Source: Nymphaea colorata
Lineage: Eukaryota; Streptophyta; Magnoliopsida; Nymphaeales; Nymphaeaceae
DNA: 64,000 nt
Assembly: GCF_008831285.2 (NCBI RefSeq)
Contig: NC_045141.1
Span: forward strand, 26,525,315-26,589,314
Direction: 5' to 3'
Part shown: positions 45,747 through 57,400 of the stretch, in pieces
Layout of the letters: the number at the start of each line of letters is the position of its first letter
Numbering within the stretch: position 1 is the stretch's first letter
Translations under genes and position numbers: made by a program
Notes under the pieces: model-generated
What the model was told of the DNA's origin: nothing
Seen by the model: only the letters and a program-made list of their open reading frames with translations
Databases searched by the model: none

Positions 45747-48393
45747 TTAAGAGCCCATCTGTCATGAGTCGTAGTTACGTACATGGAGGAGCAAAAAATT
45801 GGTTGTAGATGAGAATTTTAGTAGAGCTGAATCTAAACATGTGATGCTCAAACTCTCCTAAATGGCATCTCAAGAAAACTAGATCCCGGTATTACCATAT
45901 CACCTGAAAGAGCAGTGCGTAGGAATAAGATAAAAAGGAGTCTTTGAATTGGATATCTGCAGTCCATAGATAATGTTTGCTTCTTGATGATCAGGTTGGC
46001 GTTTGATAGCTTCAGAGCTTAGAGCTGAGGCTGCATAAAAAGGTGTTCTTTGTGAGATTTTCTATTTAAACAAACTAAGGATCTTAGTAGCATGCTACAT
46101 GTAAGAAAGCATGGATTTAAGGTCGGATAAGGGGGACGGAGGTGTCTGATCTTAAATCAAAGTACCTAAGATCCTAGGATCTCAAAATCACCGTGGATCG
46201 TAGATCCGTGCGGAAAAACACAACTTCAGAATTTTGGAATGAGGATTCCAGAATTTTGAGTCTGAAATGGTTGGAACTGGAAACACGATTGCCATCTTCT
46301 AAAATGGTTTTCATGTTTGTTTTAGGTTGATCAAAGTAGCTGGAACCATATTCCATTGTTGGATGGGCGTGGCTGGAAAAATTTTTGGGTGTTTAGAATG
46401 TGAACTCCAGTAGAGAAATACGTCCGATTAATGATCTGCGTTGTACCCGGTTTTTTTTTGTTCCGTACAAGCATCGGAGTCTGCTAGGATCCGAATCTAA
46501 TGCATTTAAAAATCGGATTTTAAGCGACTCGGACTCCGATTCACTACGCCGCAATTTACATTGGACTCCTAAACTGAACTCGGATCTGATTGAGTGGCAT
46601 TTGGTAAAACCCAGACCCGACCGGGAGCCAAGAACTCTCTCTTTGGCCCCTTGCGTTTCCAAGTACCAAATACCAATGTTTCTCCGCGCAGCCATAGGTA
46701 TTTTTGCTCTTTTTGTCCGATCTCAGGGTAATATCGACATTTGCTTCACTTATAACTCCCGCCAAACTTAACCGCCTAAATCCCCATTTCTGAAAATTGC
46801 CGAAGAAAGCCCAGATGTTCCCAGTTCGACGCCGAAGGAGTTTCCTGGTGGTAGGGAGTCGGAGATCGTCTCCCATTGTCTCCGGCTTCTTGTGGATTGA
46901 AGATAGGGTATTCTTCATTCTTTTCTGTGTATGATGTCCAGAAACTTTTAGGGTTTCCGTTTTTTCTTGGATGATCGTCTGGAGCTTTTTTCTTCTGGTT
47001 TCTTCTTCTTCCTCCTGCACCTCATTCTTCTTGGGCTTGATGGTTTCGGGTTTGGAGGATCAATTGAGGAAGGTCAGAGTTTCTGCTTGAACGAGGTTCT
47101 GACGCATCCCTTTACTTGCCATCTTTCCTATTTGATAGGAAGGAAGTCACAAATCATCAGTGCGAAATCGCCCTTTCGCGACTGATTTCAGGTATGGGAC
47201 CGGATTTCTCTCTTTCCCCTTTAAACAGCAAGAGAATACCGCAATTATTGTCTGGTTTGAAATTGTATTTCTTCGTTCCCTATTTGGGCAGAAAGATTTC
47301 AAGTTTTACGCATTCTGACCGTCTTCGCTCTCTCTTCTTGTTATTTTTCGTGGAATAATCATGGACTATGTTTTTTGGAAATTATTGCTAATGCGACTTC
47401 CTATATGTTCTGGAAAGGAATTGCCAGAGGCTCATCTCCTTTGGCCATTGTTGTCTCCGCCATTATCTTGGGGTGCAAGGCGAAACGTGAGAAAGAAGGT
47501 AAAGAATGGTTTTCCCTTTGTATTTTCTTGTTTAAGAGTTCTATAATCTGATCGCGCAGGTGCATTTTCTTCATTCTTTTCCGGGAATTTTTCTTGCGTA
47601 TCCGGGCTCTTGGATTGATGAATATCTGAAAGCACAATGATTGGACTTTCAAGAAGCCTAAGATGCGAAAGCTGGAACTCCTTTCTCCACCTTATGTGAA
47701 TGGTTATGGTTTTCTTTTTTTTTTTTTTTTTTTTTTTCGATGAGTCTGCTTAACTTGTGGTGGTCGAATTAGCTGGCAGCTATTCTGGTTTAGAAGGATC
47801 CCGGTCGCTCTTGATTCCGATGGTTGATCGGTTGATGTCTTTGATATTTTTATGGATATCTATCTTGGTCTGAAATGGACGTGTGCTTTCATCAACAGCC
47901 ATCCATGCTGTTGGAAGCCCATTACTGAAGGAACTTGCTAGACATTCTTACATGGTTTGTTGAGATTTCAGAAGAAAAGGTATGGCTGGGTTTAGTGCCA
48001 CTTCTCCTTTCAGGGGTTCTTTTCTTTTGACTGTACATATCATTTAGAGGCGCTTGTGGATAAAAGGATTCTTGAGTCCATATCCCGAGGTTATAATTGA
48101 AGTATTAGTACTGAGTGGAGAACTTATATCTGGGTGAGGCAGTAAGACAAACCTGAAAAAGCTTTTCTACAGTATAGGGCTAAAAAGATCTATGCATGGG
48201 AACTCTTCTTCTTCGAAATTGCGTTTGTATGATCATGATATTCTCATCTCTTATGGTAATTGTGTTATTGCAATTTCTTATCTTCAATAAATCGGTAACA
48301 ACCATGGGGTTTTACAACCCAGGATGGGTGGGTATGTCTCTCGACCTAACTGCAATTTACCCATGTAATACATTGAAAAAGTTCTTAAGGAGT

Positions 48394-48663
48394 ATCTAGA
48401 TAGCACTCAAAAAATTGGTTTTCACAAAACCAATTTTTAAAAAATCGTTGAAAAAATGGTTTTTATGTTTAGGTAATAGAACCAAAACACTTTTATTTTA
48501 AATGATCTGGGGTGCCAGGTTATTCACTCCCATTACCAGTTTTTTTGCCAAAAATGAATTTTGGCAAAACCCTTTTTTGGTGTCATCCCAACACACCTGA
48601 AGTGGTGTTTTGGAAGGAAAACCATTTTGACCTCCAAAAATTGGTTTGGGGTGCCATCCAGAT
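48394..48663. mobile_element. MITE of about 270 bases
   Basis: The left end ATCTAGATAGCACTC and the right end in reverse, ATCTGGATGGCACCCC, are imperfect inverted repeats. Inside are further inverted blocks (AAATTGGTTTT with AAAACCAATTT). It is related to the repeat at 20032-20290. No coding capacity. Confidence 0.6.
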
Positions 48664-51546
48664 GGCCCAAACATTCTTTTTAGGAGAATGGGGAACTAAT
48701 CTGTTGATAGTTGTTTATATCGTAACTGCTTTAACTAGTAAAATGGACAGAGCATCTGTAGAATCTCACTTGGCAACAATTAAGTGCAATGATTGGTAGC
48801 ATTATATCATGACAGTTTCAGTTATATGGCTTACCAAGGATCTGTTTGAATCTCTCCCTAGTAAGAGTCTATAATAGGAGAATTATAAATTATAAGAAGT
48901 TTGTAACTCAGACTGAAAATACTAATTGGAAGATAACTACTCACAAGAAAGTCAGAGATACTGAAGATTGCAATATGTTGGTCTTGGTGTTTTTACCAGC
49001 CTTGCTTTCCATGAAATATGTCTACCTGCCAGCAATTGGATGAAATCCTACTTTGACGTCTTGTTCACTAAAAAATTCTACTAATTGAGGGAAGCAAGTT
49101 GTTTGTTTTAGTTTCCTTTTGATTTGCATTAGTTTGTGCATTTCGATTGTCGCCCTGGCTAAGCTGAAACCTGAGACTAGTTCCTCTATTAGAATGTTTG
49201 GTGTGCTTTATCATGGTTTCTGCAGATATGTTTATTTTTTTCCTATCTAATCATTCTCCATCTATCCATTGTCGAAGAGAAAGCAAATGGCTATTACGAT
49301 TGGGATTTTCCTATGGTAACCCAGCAGTTGTCAGCTTAGTTCTTGCTTGTTTTGTTGTGAACAAGCAGAACCATGCACTTATAACTTCGGTAGATGCTTG
49401 TATATGTTACTTCTTCGTAAGAATACATAACAAAAAGTTTGGATGTAGATTAATTACATGTTTGAGCATAAGAGCATCACTTGCATGTGGTTATGTACTT
49501 TTTCTGGCATGTTCAACTTGAAGAGAAGTTTAATATAAGAGGAAGCACTAACATTATAATTGAAGGTTGAAATGTTCACATGCCATAGTCATCTGCATCG
49601 TGCTTACTGTTTCCTTCTGGGGATGCATATGAGATGATCTGTTTAACTTAGTCCTGTCATTCTTCCATCAGTCCATGTATGTGCATACTTCATGTTTCAC
49701 CGCAAAATAGGCCCATGCAGGCCACTTTCTTTGATGTCTTCTTACCATTCTCTTTCAGGTCTCATTGCATACGTGGAAGAACTGTGCAAAATTATTGGCT
49801 GATGGCTGGTGAAGTAGCTGTTTGATCAAAGAATTTTTGGTTTTCCTGCAAACAATCTCATTTCTAATTTCTCATAGATGTTGAATTGCTTGTTGAAGGC
49901 CTGGCTGAGTATGTAGTTTGGGAAATGGAGTACCAGACCTCGTTTTCCTGTGGGAGGAAAGTATTTTCCCTTTGCTGAGTCCCATAACCTGCCAGCATAT
50001 AGATGGAAAGAGAAAAGAGAATCACAAGCTGTAAATTCCATCAAATAATGAAGCAAAAAGCGGGATTGGTAAAAAAATCAGGGCCTAGACCTGCCAACTT
50101 AGCATTTTCCCACCCTCTTTAGTGTCAGCTTCAGGACTTCACGGGGAAAACTACATGTTCTGCCAAGTCCAGCATGTTTGAATGGAGCTGACAATCCAAA
50201 CTAGTACACTTGTTCCCATCAAAACAAATGGTTCTAGGTTGACACCAAATTATTGATCCCTTTCAACAATGATCAGGCTCTTGGTATAGAAGGACAAAAC
50301 CGACGGCCGGTTGGTCCAACAGTAGCATTCCACCTGGATGATGGGCGTCAATTGCACTGGGAAAGCTAATCTAGATTCGGCTGCTTGCAAGATGACCATT
50401 TTAGACAACAAGAACCTGACCTGAAGTTGATAAATTTGACATAATACTGGAACCGAATGGAGGATCAAAATGGAAGCTTTGTCATGCATATGAAAGCCAG
50501 CCTTAGGTATGGTTTCCACTTCCCACGTATCCATCGAGTTTGACTCATTTTGAAAACGATATAACACTAGTCCGTTGACATAATTGGGCAGTTAAAATAG
50601 TTTATTTTTAGACTACTCATGATGATTTACTTTGATAAGATTAAATCATTGTTTCTAGTAAAACTTGCCACTTTGTAATTGTAGGTGAAGATTTTGATTC
50701 AATCTAAAATGGGTCATCCACAAACTCAACTCGTTTACGTTTGGAGTGGCTTATGCTTGAAAAGTGTCATGTATATTGAACCCTGATTGGTGTGAACCAT
50801 GTCAGGTGACAACCTTTAGCTATAACGTTAATAGATTGAACTGGGGTGATTCTGATATCGTTCTTGATCTGGCAAAGCAAAAGCTCGACCTATTTGCAAC
50901 CAGTCTTGTTGAACTTATCCATTTTAAAGCTGAGATTTAGAATTGATTCTTTTTGGGTTTCAGTAAGGATGCCGAACCTGGTTTTATACAGCTATGAAGC
51001 GGCAACAACCTACGGCAATACCCTTGGCTCATCCTGTCCCTAAAATTAAATGTTCATTGATGTTTGAAATTAAAAAAAAAAATGCTCTGCTTCTTATCGG
51101 AAAGTTCTAAAATGCACGCTGGGACCGTATTAGCCGAGCTTTGGGTGGAATCTGTGTTTTGTTCGTCTTTTTCTACCGTTTTATATAAAATCTAGCGCTG
51201 CAAATCAAATCTCCTGAAATTTGCATGATCGAAAATCCTGGCTGTTATAAAAATGGGGGTAGCTAATGGGTAGCATAGCTGCTGTACTGGCTAGTCTAGC
51301 TCACTATGGATCAGCTGATATCACCGAACCGCGTCTATGTCCAGGCCTTGTCTCAGGTGGGCTGTCGTAGACTGGAATACGTTGGTCAAGATATGTCTGC
51401 GACTGCTTGTGTGTACATTGATGGAATTTTTGTTTGATCCAACACTAATGATATGATTATCGTGTTTATATAATTTTTCTGATTACTTCTTAATTGAAGA
51501 GTTTAAGCAGTTCGTACCTCCATGTTTATCTTTATCAGTTTGCAGT

Positions 51547-51550
<4 letters not shown>

Positions 51551-51620
<70 letters not shown>
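51551..51620. repeat. (TA)n microsatellite
   Basis: Seventy bases of uninterrupted alternating TA. Confidence 0.95.
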
Positions 51621-51621
<1 letters not shown>

Positions 51622-53547
51622 CTGCTGAGAGGAAGATGTCCTTCTCACCATCACCATCCATGCCTCTGTTCATCGACAGTGGTGATCGGCCGAGGAGCAA
51701 ACTGACATCTCTGATGTCCAATTGTCCATATAGGAAAGCTTCTACATGTATTTGTGTATGCATAGGAAATGCAACCATCAGCTTTCTGCTTTTGGTTGCT
51801 TATAGTCATACGGGTGCTCACGATCACGAACAGAATGAAAATCAAGCGCAGGACTCTTTGCCTTTTCGCCCTTTTACTTTGGTCTGCTTTATTGACTTCA
51901 TTTGACTGTGTCTGATAAGAGTTGAATCCATTTATTGATTCCATAGATACTAGAGGAGTCCGGGACTTTCAAGTGCTATTTTTTGCCATTTCCGGTAGAG
52001 GAGTTATCCGGAAAGGAGAACGGTCTCCATTTGGGTAAAGCATCGTCGGAATAGGATCGAAGCATCATCCCGGTGGGTGTTTGCATGATACTAGCCAACC
52101 ATACCTAATCAAGGAGATGACCACCGTCATGACTTTGTAATATTGCCTTAAGATTTTCAAGTTGAAGAGTTAAGGCATAACTTGATGAAGCTGCTCTGGT
52201 GGCACAACATTGGTGGGTTAGCCTAATGCCAAAATAATTGAGAAAGAGTGGAAAAGTTTGCAACTGGGTTGAACTTCTTAATGTTGGATCCTTTAATGAT
52301 TATTTGGCAGCAAGTACACTTTGTAAGTGTTTAGTAAATCTGACTAACCTAAATGTTAAACTATATTTGTAGAACACTTATTCTAGTGCTCTATGAATCT
52401 ATCTCAATTTTTGAGGCTTTGAGGCAAGTTGTGAAACCCTCACATAGTATTTATGCTGCCAAACGACCTATCAAAGAGCAGCTTTGTGTAGGTAACATAT
52501 CCATTTAGGAAAGGGACAAGGACCCCTTCTCCTTTGAATTTTGAGTATAATTTTTTTTTTTTACTTCATGAAATCTTGCTGGGCATGCTTAAAAAGTGGA
52601 TTACCAGTTATGGGAAACTTCTTGGAGATGCAGCAGCTTCTAGCTTTCCAAATGGGGGAACTCCCTCGTGAATGTTGACCTTCCTTGCGTTTTTCCATTG
52701 GAGATGTCTTCTGTTGTCTAGGAATTACTTTATGTGATAATCTGTTGCTTGGTGGGTCCAGACCAGGTTACTTGGTGATGCATCTTGTCAACTTAAAACA
52801 CATAGGACTTAATTTCAAGCTATTTGATGCTTTCATTATTAAAAATTAAACTTACTTACAACCGAAAGCGATACAAAAGAAAAACTAAGTATCAACTATT
52901 ATCTTATACAAATCTGGCAATTGAGATGCACTTTTGCTTAAAAGCTTAGCCTTACTGAACCACCCTTGAGGTCCTTCAATTACAATGCATGTATAAACTT
53001 CGTTGGGGTCGTGAAATAAATGGATTAAATATTTTCTAAAACATGAAATACAAAATGCCACTTTGCCAACAAAGAAGAAAAAAAATGAGAGTTCCTAACA
53101 AATGAGTCATACTGAACACATCAATTTGGTCATTTTTGAGAAAACATTTTGCACGTGGATTATGCCTTTTCTATTTATTTCTGAAATTTTTCGTAGCTCT
53201 CGTTGACAAGTTATTTGGTTGTGTTTGTCTTTTAAATCACATCCTGAGGTCGTGTAGATATATCAAGTTAGCCAAAAGGGTCTGTCTTCTCAGTTTTCTT
53301 GTTCGTTGAACTTCATTTGATGGCCTTTATATGAAATTCCTAGTCCCGTAAGGTAACAAGTTGACTAATAGTTTTTCTGTTTTAGAGTTTGCTTTGAATT
53401 CACTCGTACCTGGTCGGGTGAACCGCGCCCTTGGTCAAGCCAACTAATCCGTCCGTAAGCTATCGGAAGGCATTACATTGCAAAATATTACAAACATTGT
53501 CATATAAATTCAAATCTCTCTCTCTCGCTCTCTCAAACATATGTAAG

Positions 53548-53555
53548 TATAAATA
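53548..53555 (+). promoter_or_regulatory. Putative TATA box of the ARABIDILLO-like gene
   Basis: TATAAATA follows a CT-rich run (53516-53534) and precedes a CTTCTTCG/CTCCTCC-rich segment typical of a plant leader. The ATG is 877 bases away, so the leader is long and probably contains an intron. Confidence 0.5.
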
Positions 53556-54431
53556 TGCGATGCTTCTACCGTTCGCTCTTCGCTTCTTCGATTTGACCCC
53601 CTTCTCCTCCTCTCCTGCAGGACTCCTGAGAATTCATAATTTGAGTAAGAACCCCCTCCAATCCTCCCCGTCGTTCCCATGGGAATGAAACAACGTGAGA
53701 ATTCGGGCAGTTGCTTTCACAACAGGAGAGCGGCGGACCTGGTGGCGTTGCTCGACTCCTTGAGGGTTCTTTGAATTTCAACTGCGGTTTTTCCTTTTCA
53801 CATCGATTCCTCTCCTTAGGCTTAAGCCGTCTTTCTCGCCACCCCCGTCGAAGATTTGGTTGGTGATTGCTCGTGAAAAGGCCCTCTTTTAGAATAACTG
53901 GAGCTGTGGGTATTATATTAAACAGGTACTCTTGTTTTATTGTTGGTTTTGCTTCTATTGGTAATCAATGGCATCAAAAGAAAAATGTCTTCTTTATGCA
54001 TAATACTACCGAAGCATGTGGAAATTCAGTTGTTTTCTTCATTGTCACAGGCGTCACACGTTTGATGGAGTATCTAATTGATTTCTGTCATTCTTCGCAT
54101 TTTCTCAATTGACAGGAAATAATATGAACAGTTACTGGAATCTTACGGAGCAATCATGGAGGACTAAGGAATGGTCATGGCGGATTTTGTGAATAAATTC
54201 ATTAGCTCGAAATAGGAGACCGTCAATTGAATTAAGCTTTTGCTTTACTCGTTTGATTCTTCTTTAGAAACTTGAGCTCAAGATAATTGGAGTCCTTAGC
54301 TACCTTGATGCTTCCGAACAAGAAGTAGAAGATGGTTTCAGTCATTTAGGTTTAAATCGGTATTTGCTTTTTGGGCAAGTTTACAACTTTATATGAAGCC
54401 TTTCCGGGAGGGTTTTAAAATTTGATCAACA

Positions 54432-57400
54432 ATGAGCCGAAGGGTACGCCGAAAAACCATCCTCAACCAGGATAAGGAGAAGGTTGTCGTCCACAATTCT
54501 TGTGGCAATGGGGTATGTGAGGAAACCTGTCATTCGGAGGGTAACTTAGTAGATGCCGACTGGACAAGTCTACCAGATGACACAGTTGTTCAAATATTTT
54601 CGTGCTTGAACTATAGAGACAGAGCTAGCCTTTCTTCTACTTGCAAGACTTTTCGGACTCTAGGATCTTCTCCATATTTGTGGACTTCATTAGATTTGCG
54701 TGCACACAAGTGCGACATTAGGACAGCAGCTTCCCTCGCTAGTCGATGCAAAAATCTGAAGAAGCTGAGGTTTCGTGGTTCCGATTCAGCTAACGCAGTG
54801 ATGTTTCTCCATGCCCGGGATCTTCGGGAGATAAGTGGTGATTGTTGCAGGGACATCACTGATGCAACTCTGTCGGTAATGGCTGCTCGACATGAAGCCC
54901 TCGAGAGCCTCCAGATTGGACCTGACTTCTGTGATAGGATCACTAGCGATGCAATTCAGAAGGTTTCCATGTGCTGTCCAAAGTTGAAGAGGTTGCGGTT
55001 ATCAGGAGTGAGGGACATTGATGGAGAGGCAATCCTTTCGTTGGTGAGAAACTGTAAGCAGCTTGTAGAGATTGGGTTCATGGATTGCTTGAGGGTTGAT
55101 GCACCCGCACTTGAAGATGCTGTGTCGGTTAAATTTCTCTCTCTTTCAGGGTCAAAACACATAAATTGGAGTTTGTCCTCCCAGGCTTTGAGTAAATTGC
55201 CCAATTTGGTTGGTTTAGATGTTTCTCGAACGGATGTGCCCACCAGTGCTATTCTCAGATTGCTATCTTCCGAGAGCTTGAAGATTGTAAATGCCTTGCA
55301 TTGCTTATCTTTTGAAGAGGGTGGCAATTATGCATCGTCTGATGTTAAGTCTAAATTTCTTCTTACTCCATTCACTGACATGTTTAAAGGGCTCTCTTCC
55401 TTGATCTGTGGTTTGGTTCAGCAGGAAAGAGTTTTGGAGAATGATAGTAAGCTATTCTGGCTCTCTTCCTTGATTAGTGGTTTGGTTCAGCAGGAAAGAA
55501 TAACTAAGATCGATAAAAAACTACTTTGGAACCAGAGAAACCAAATAGCGGTTGATGGTACCTCTAGGGATGTTATAGATTGGATGGAGTGGGTTCTCTC
55601 ACATTCTCTACTGCGCATTGCAGAAAACAATCCTCCTGGACTGGATGGTTTTTGGGTGGGGCAAGGTGCGGCATTGCTGTTGAGTCTAGTCCAAAGCCTT
55701 CAAGAAGATGTCCAAGAGAGAGCTGCTACCGGGTTGGCAACTTTTGTAGTTATTGATGATGAAAATGCAACTGTTCACCCTGGAAGGGCAGAAGCAGTGA
55801 TGTCAGGGGCTGGAATTCGTCTTCTACTTAACCTTGCTAGGTCTTGTCGAGAGGGTGTCCAATCAGAGGCAGCAAAAGTAATTATTATGACTTAATTGTC
55901 TTCAGTACTGTCATAGGTTCTTTAGGTTTCATCAAGTTTTTGTTCGCTAATGGTTCCCACTTTTACTTGATAAAGGTTAAAAAGTCCTTTATGCTTTAAG
56001 GATGTTTTTGACTGGTTTTCTCCTGATCATGCTTTTCTATGAATGATGCTGAAGCGTTAAATGTGCAGGCTATAGCAAATCTGTCTGTGAATGCTGATGT
56101 TGCCAAAGCGGTGGCTGTTGAAGGAGGAATCAGTCTCCTTGCTGCCCTTGCAAAGTCTCCAAACAGATTGGTTGCTGAAGAGGCAGCAGGAGGCCTTTGG
56201 AACCTTTCCGTTGGAGAGGAACACAAGGTTAGTTTGTTCTGGCTAATTTCTGATACACCATCTTGATTCTACATATTATACTTTTTTGTCTTTCTCTCTG
56301 CTTTGATTTAAAAATGGACTGCCTATGAATTTTTATTGTTTCATCTCTTAGGCAGCTATTGCTGAAGCGGGTGGAGTACAAGCCCTGGTTGACCTTATAT
56401 TCAAATGGCCTTCGGGTGGTGATGGAGTCCTTGTATGTGTTTGTCTTTTCTGTTTCTTCACATACTTTGCTCAACAAGCTACAATGTGCATCATGGTGAA
56501 CAAGTTTCTCTTCACTTTTGGATTGTTTATCCTTCGAGAATAGGAGCGTGCTGCTGGAGCGCTTGCAAATTTGGCAGCAGATGATAAATGTAGTATGGAA
56601 GTTGCTGTGGCTGGTGGAGTCCATGCACTGGTGATGCTAGCTCGATCTTGCAAATCTGAGGGGGTGCAGGAGCAGGTGTTCTCAAACATTTCATTTTACA
56701 ATTCATTTTTATCTACAGTTGGTTGTGGCATCAGGTGTGCCATATTTCTCATGGTTTTAGTCTTTTAGTCATAGATTACATATATAAAAAGAAGTCTGTA
56801 TGCTTCAGCTACTTGTTTGCATTGTTTCATGTCTTGTTAGTACCAGTCATATCTGCCTATTTGTACCCTTCCTGTTATTTGGTTGTTGACATTGTCCCTG
56901 CTTTGGTGGTGGTTGTCAAGTACTTATTTATGTCCACTTTTTCTGTTTAAGCCTTAACACAACAAAAATGACACTTTGTCATTGTTTACAGAAAATACTA
57001 TTATACTCTAGGGGTCTTTGTGTCATGGACATAAACATTTTTCCTGAAAATCTTGTTATCATAGAAAATATATTGAAAGAGGAAAGAGGGCTATAAATAA
57101 GTTCTCAAAGTATGAATGGAGGATAGCATATGCAGAGAAGACATAAAGACGTACTGAACTTTCAAGACCACAATCTTTTCTTTACCCTGAGTTGGTTACA
57201 AAATTTGAAACTGCTTTGGTCTTGTCTTTCTTTCATCGTTATCCATTTACAAGTAAGTTTATTCCTAGTGAAAAAAAATCCTTTTAACCTGCATTTGTTG
57301 GAAGCAGAGTTGTGTTTATCACTTATATTCTCTCCAAAGTGCATAAAGTCTAGTCTTGCTATTACACTTAAAGTTTTAAAATAATTTAATGATAGTGCTA

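Larger units (their letters stand above)
45750..53540. other. Long spacer before the ARABIDILLO-like gene
   Basis: No supported protein-coding exon in almost 8 kb. A foldback repeat like that at 26.3 kb lies near 46113-46159, a T run of 23 near 47717-47739, a MITE at 48394-48663 and a TA microsatellite at 51551-51620. From about 46750 to 48000 the sequence has the texture of a plant 5' leader (CT-rich, several GT and AG splice-like sites). This could be a non-coding transcript or a remote leader. Frames of 60-150 codons here lack any family signature. Confidence 0.5.

Noticed and set aside
45497-45784. 95-codon minus-strand ATG frame
   Set aside because: Overlaps the more protein-like frame of the 45289-45746 fragment and has arginine/serine-rich composition expected of a shifted frame.
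46556-47020. 154-codon minus-strand open frame with an acidic start
   Set aside because: No domain, odd composition, and it overlaps leader-like plus-strand sequence with CT-rich tracts that read as E/R/K on the other strand.
47401-47460. A CTCCTTTGGCC stretch resembling the complement of miR399
   Set aside because: Several mismatches to the mature miRNA and no matching hairpin arm nearby.
51503-51944. Frames across and beside the TA microsatellite
   Set aside because: Low-complexity translation, no conserved motif and no splice context.
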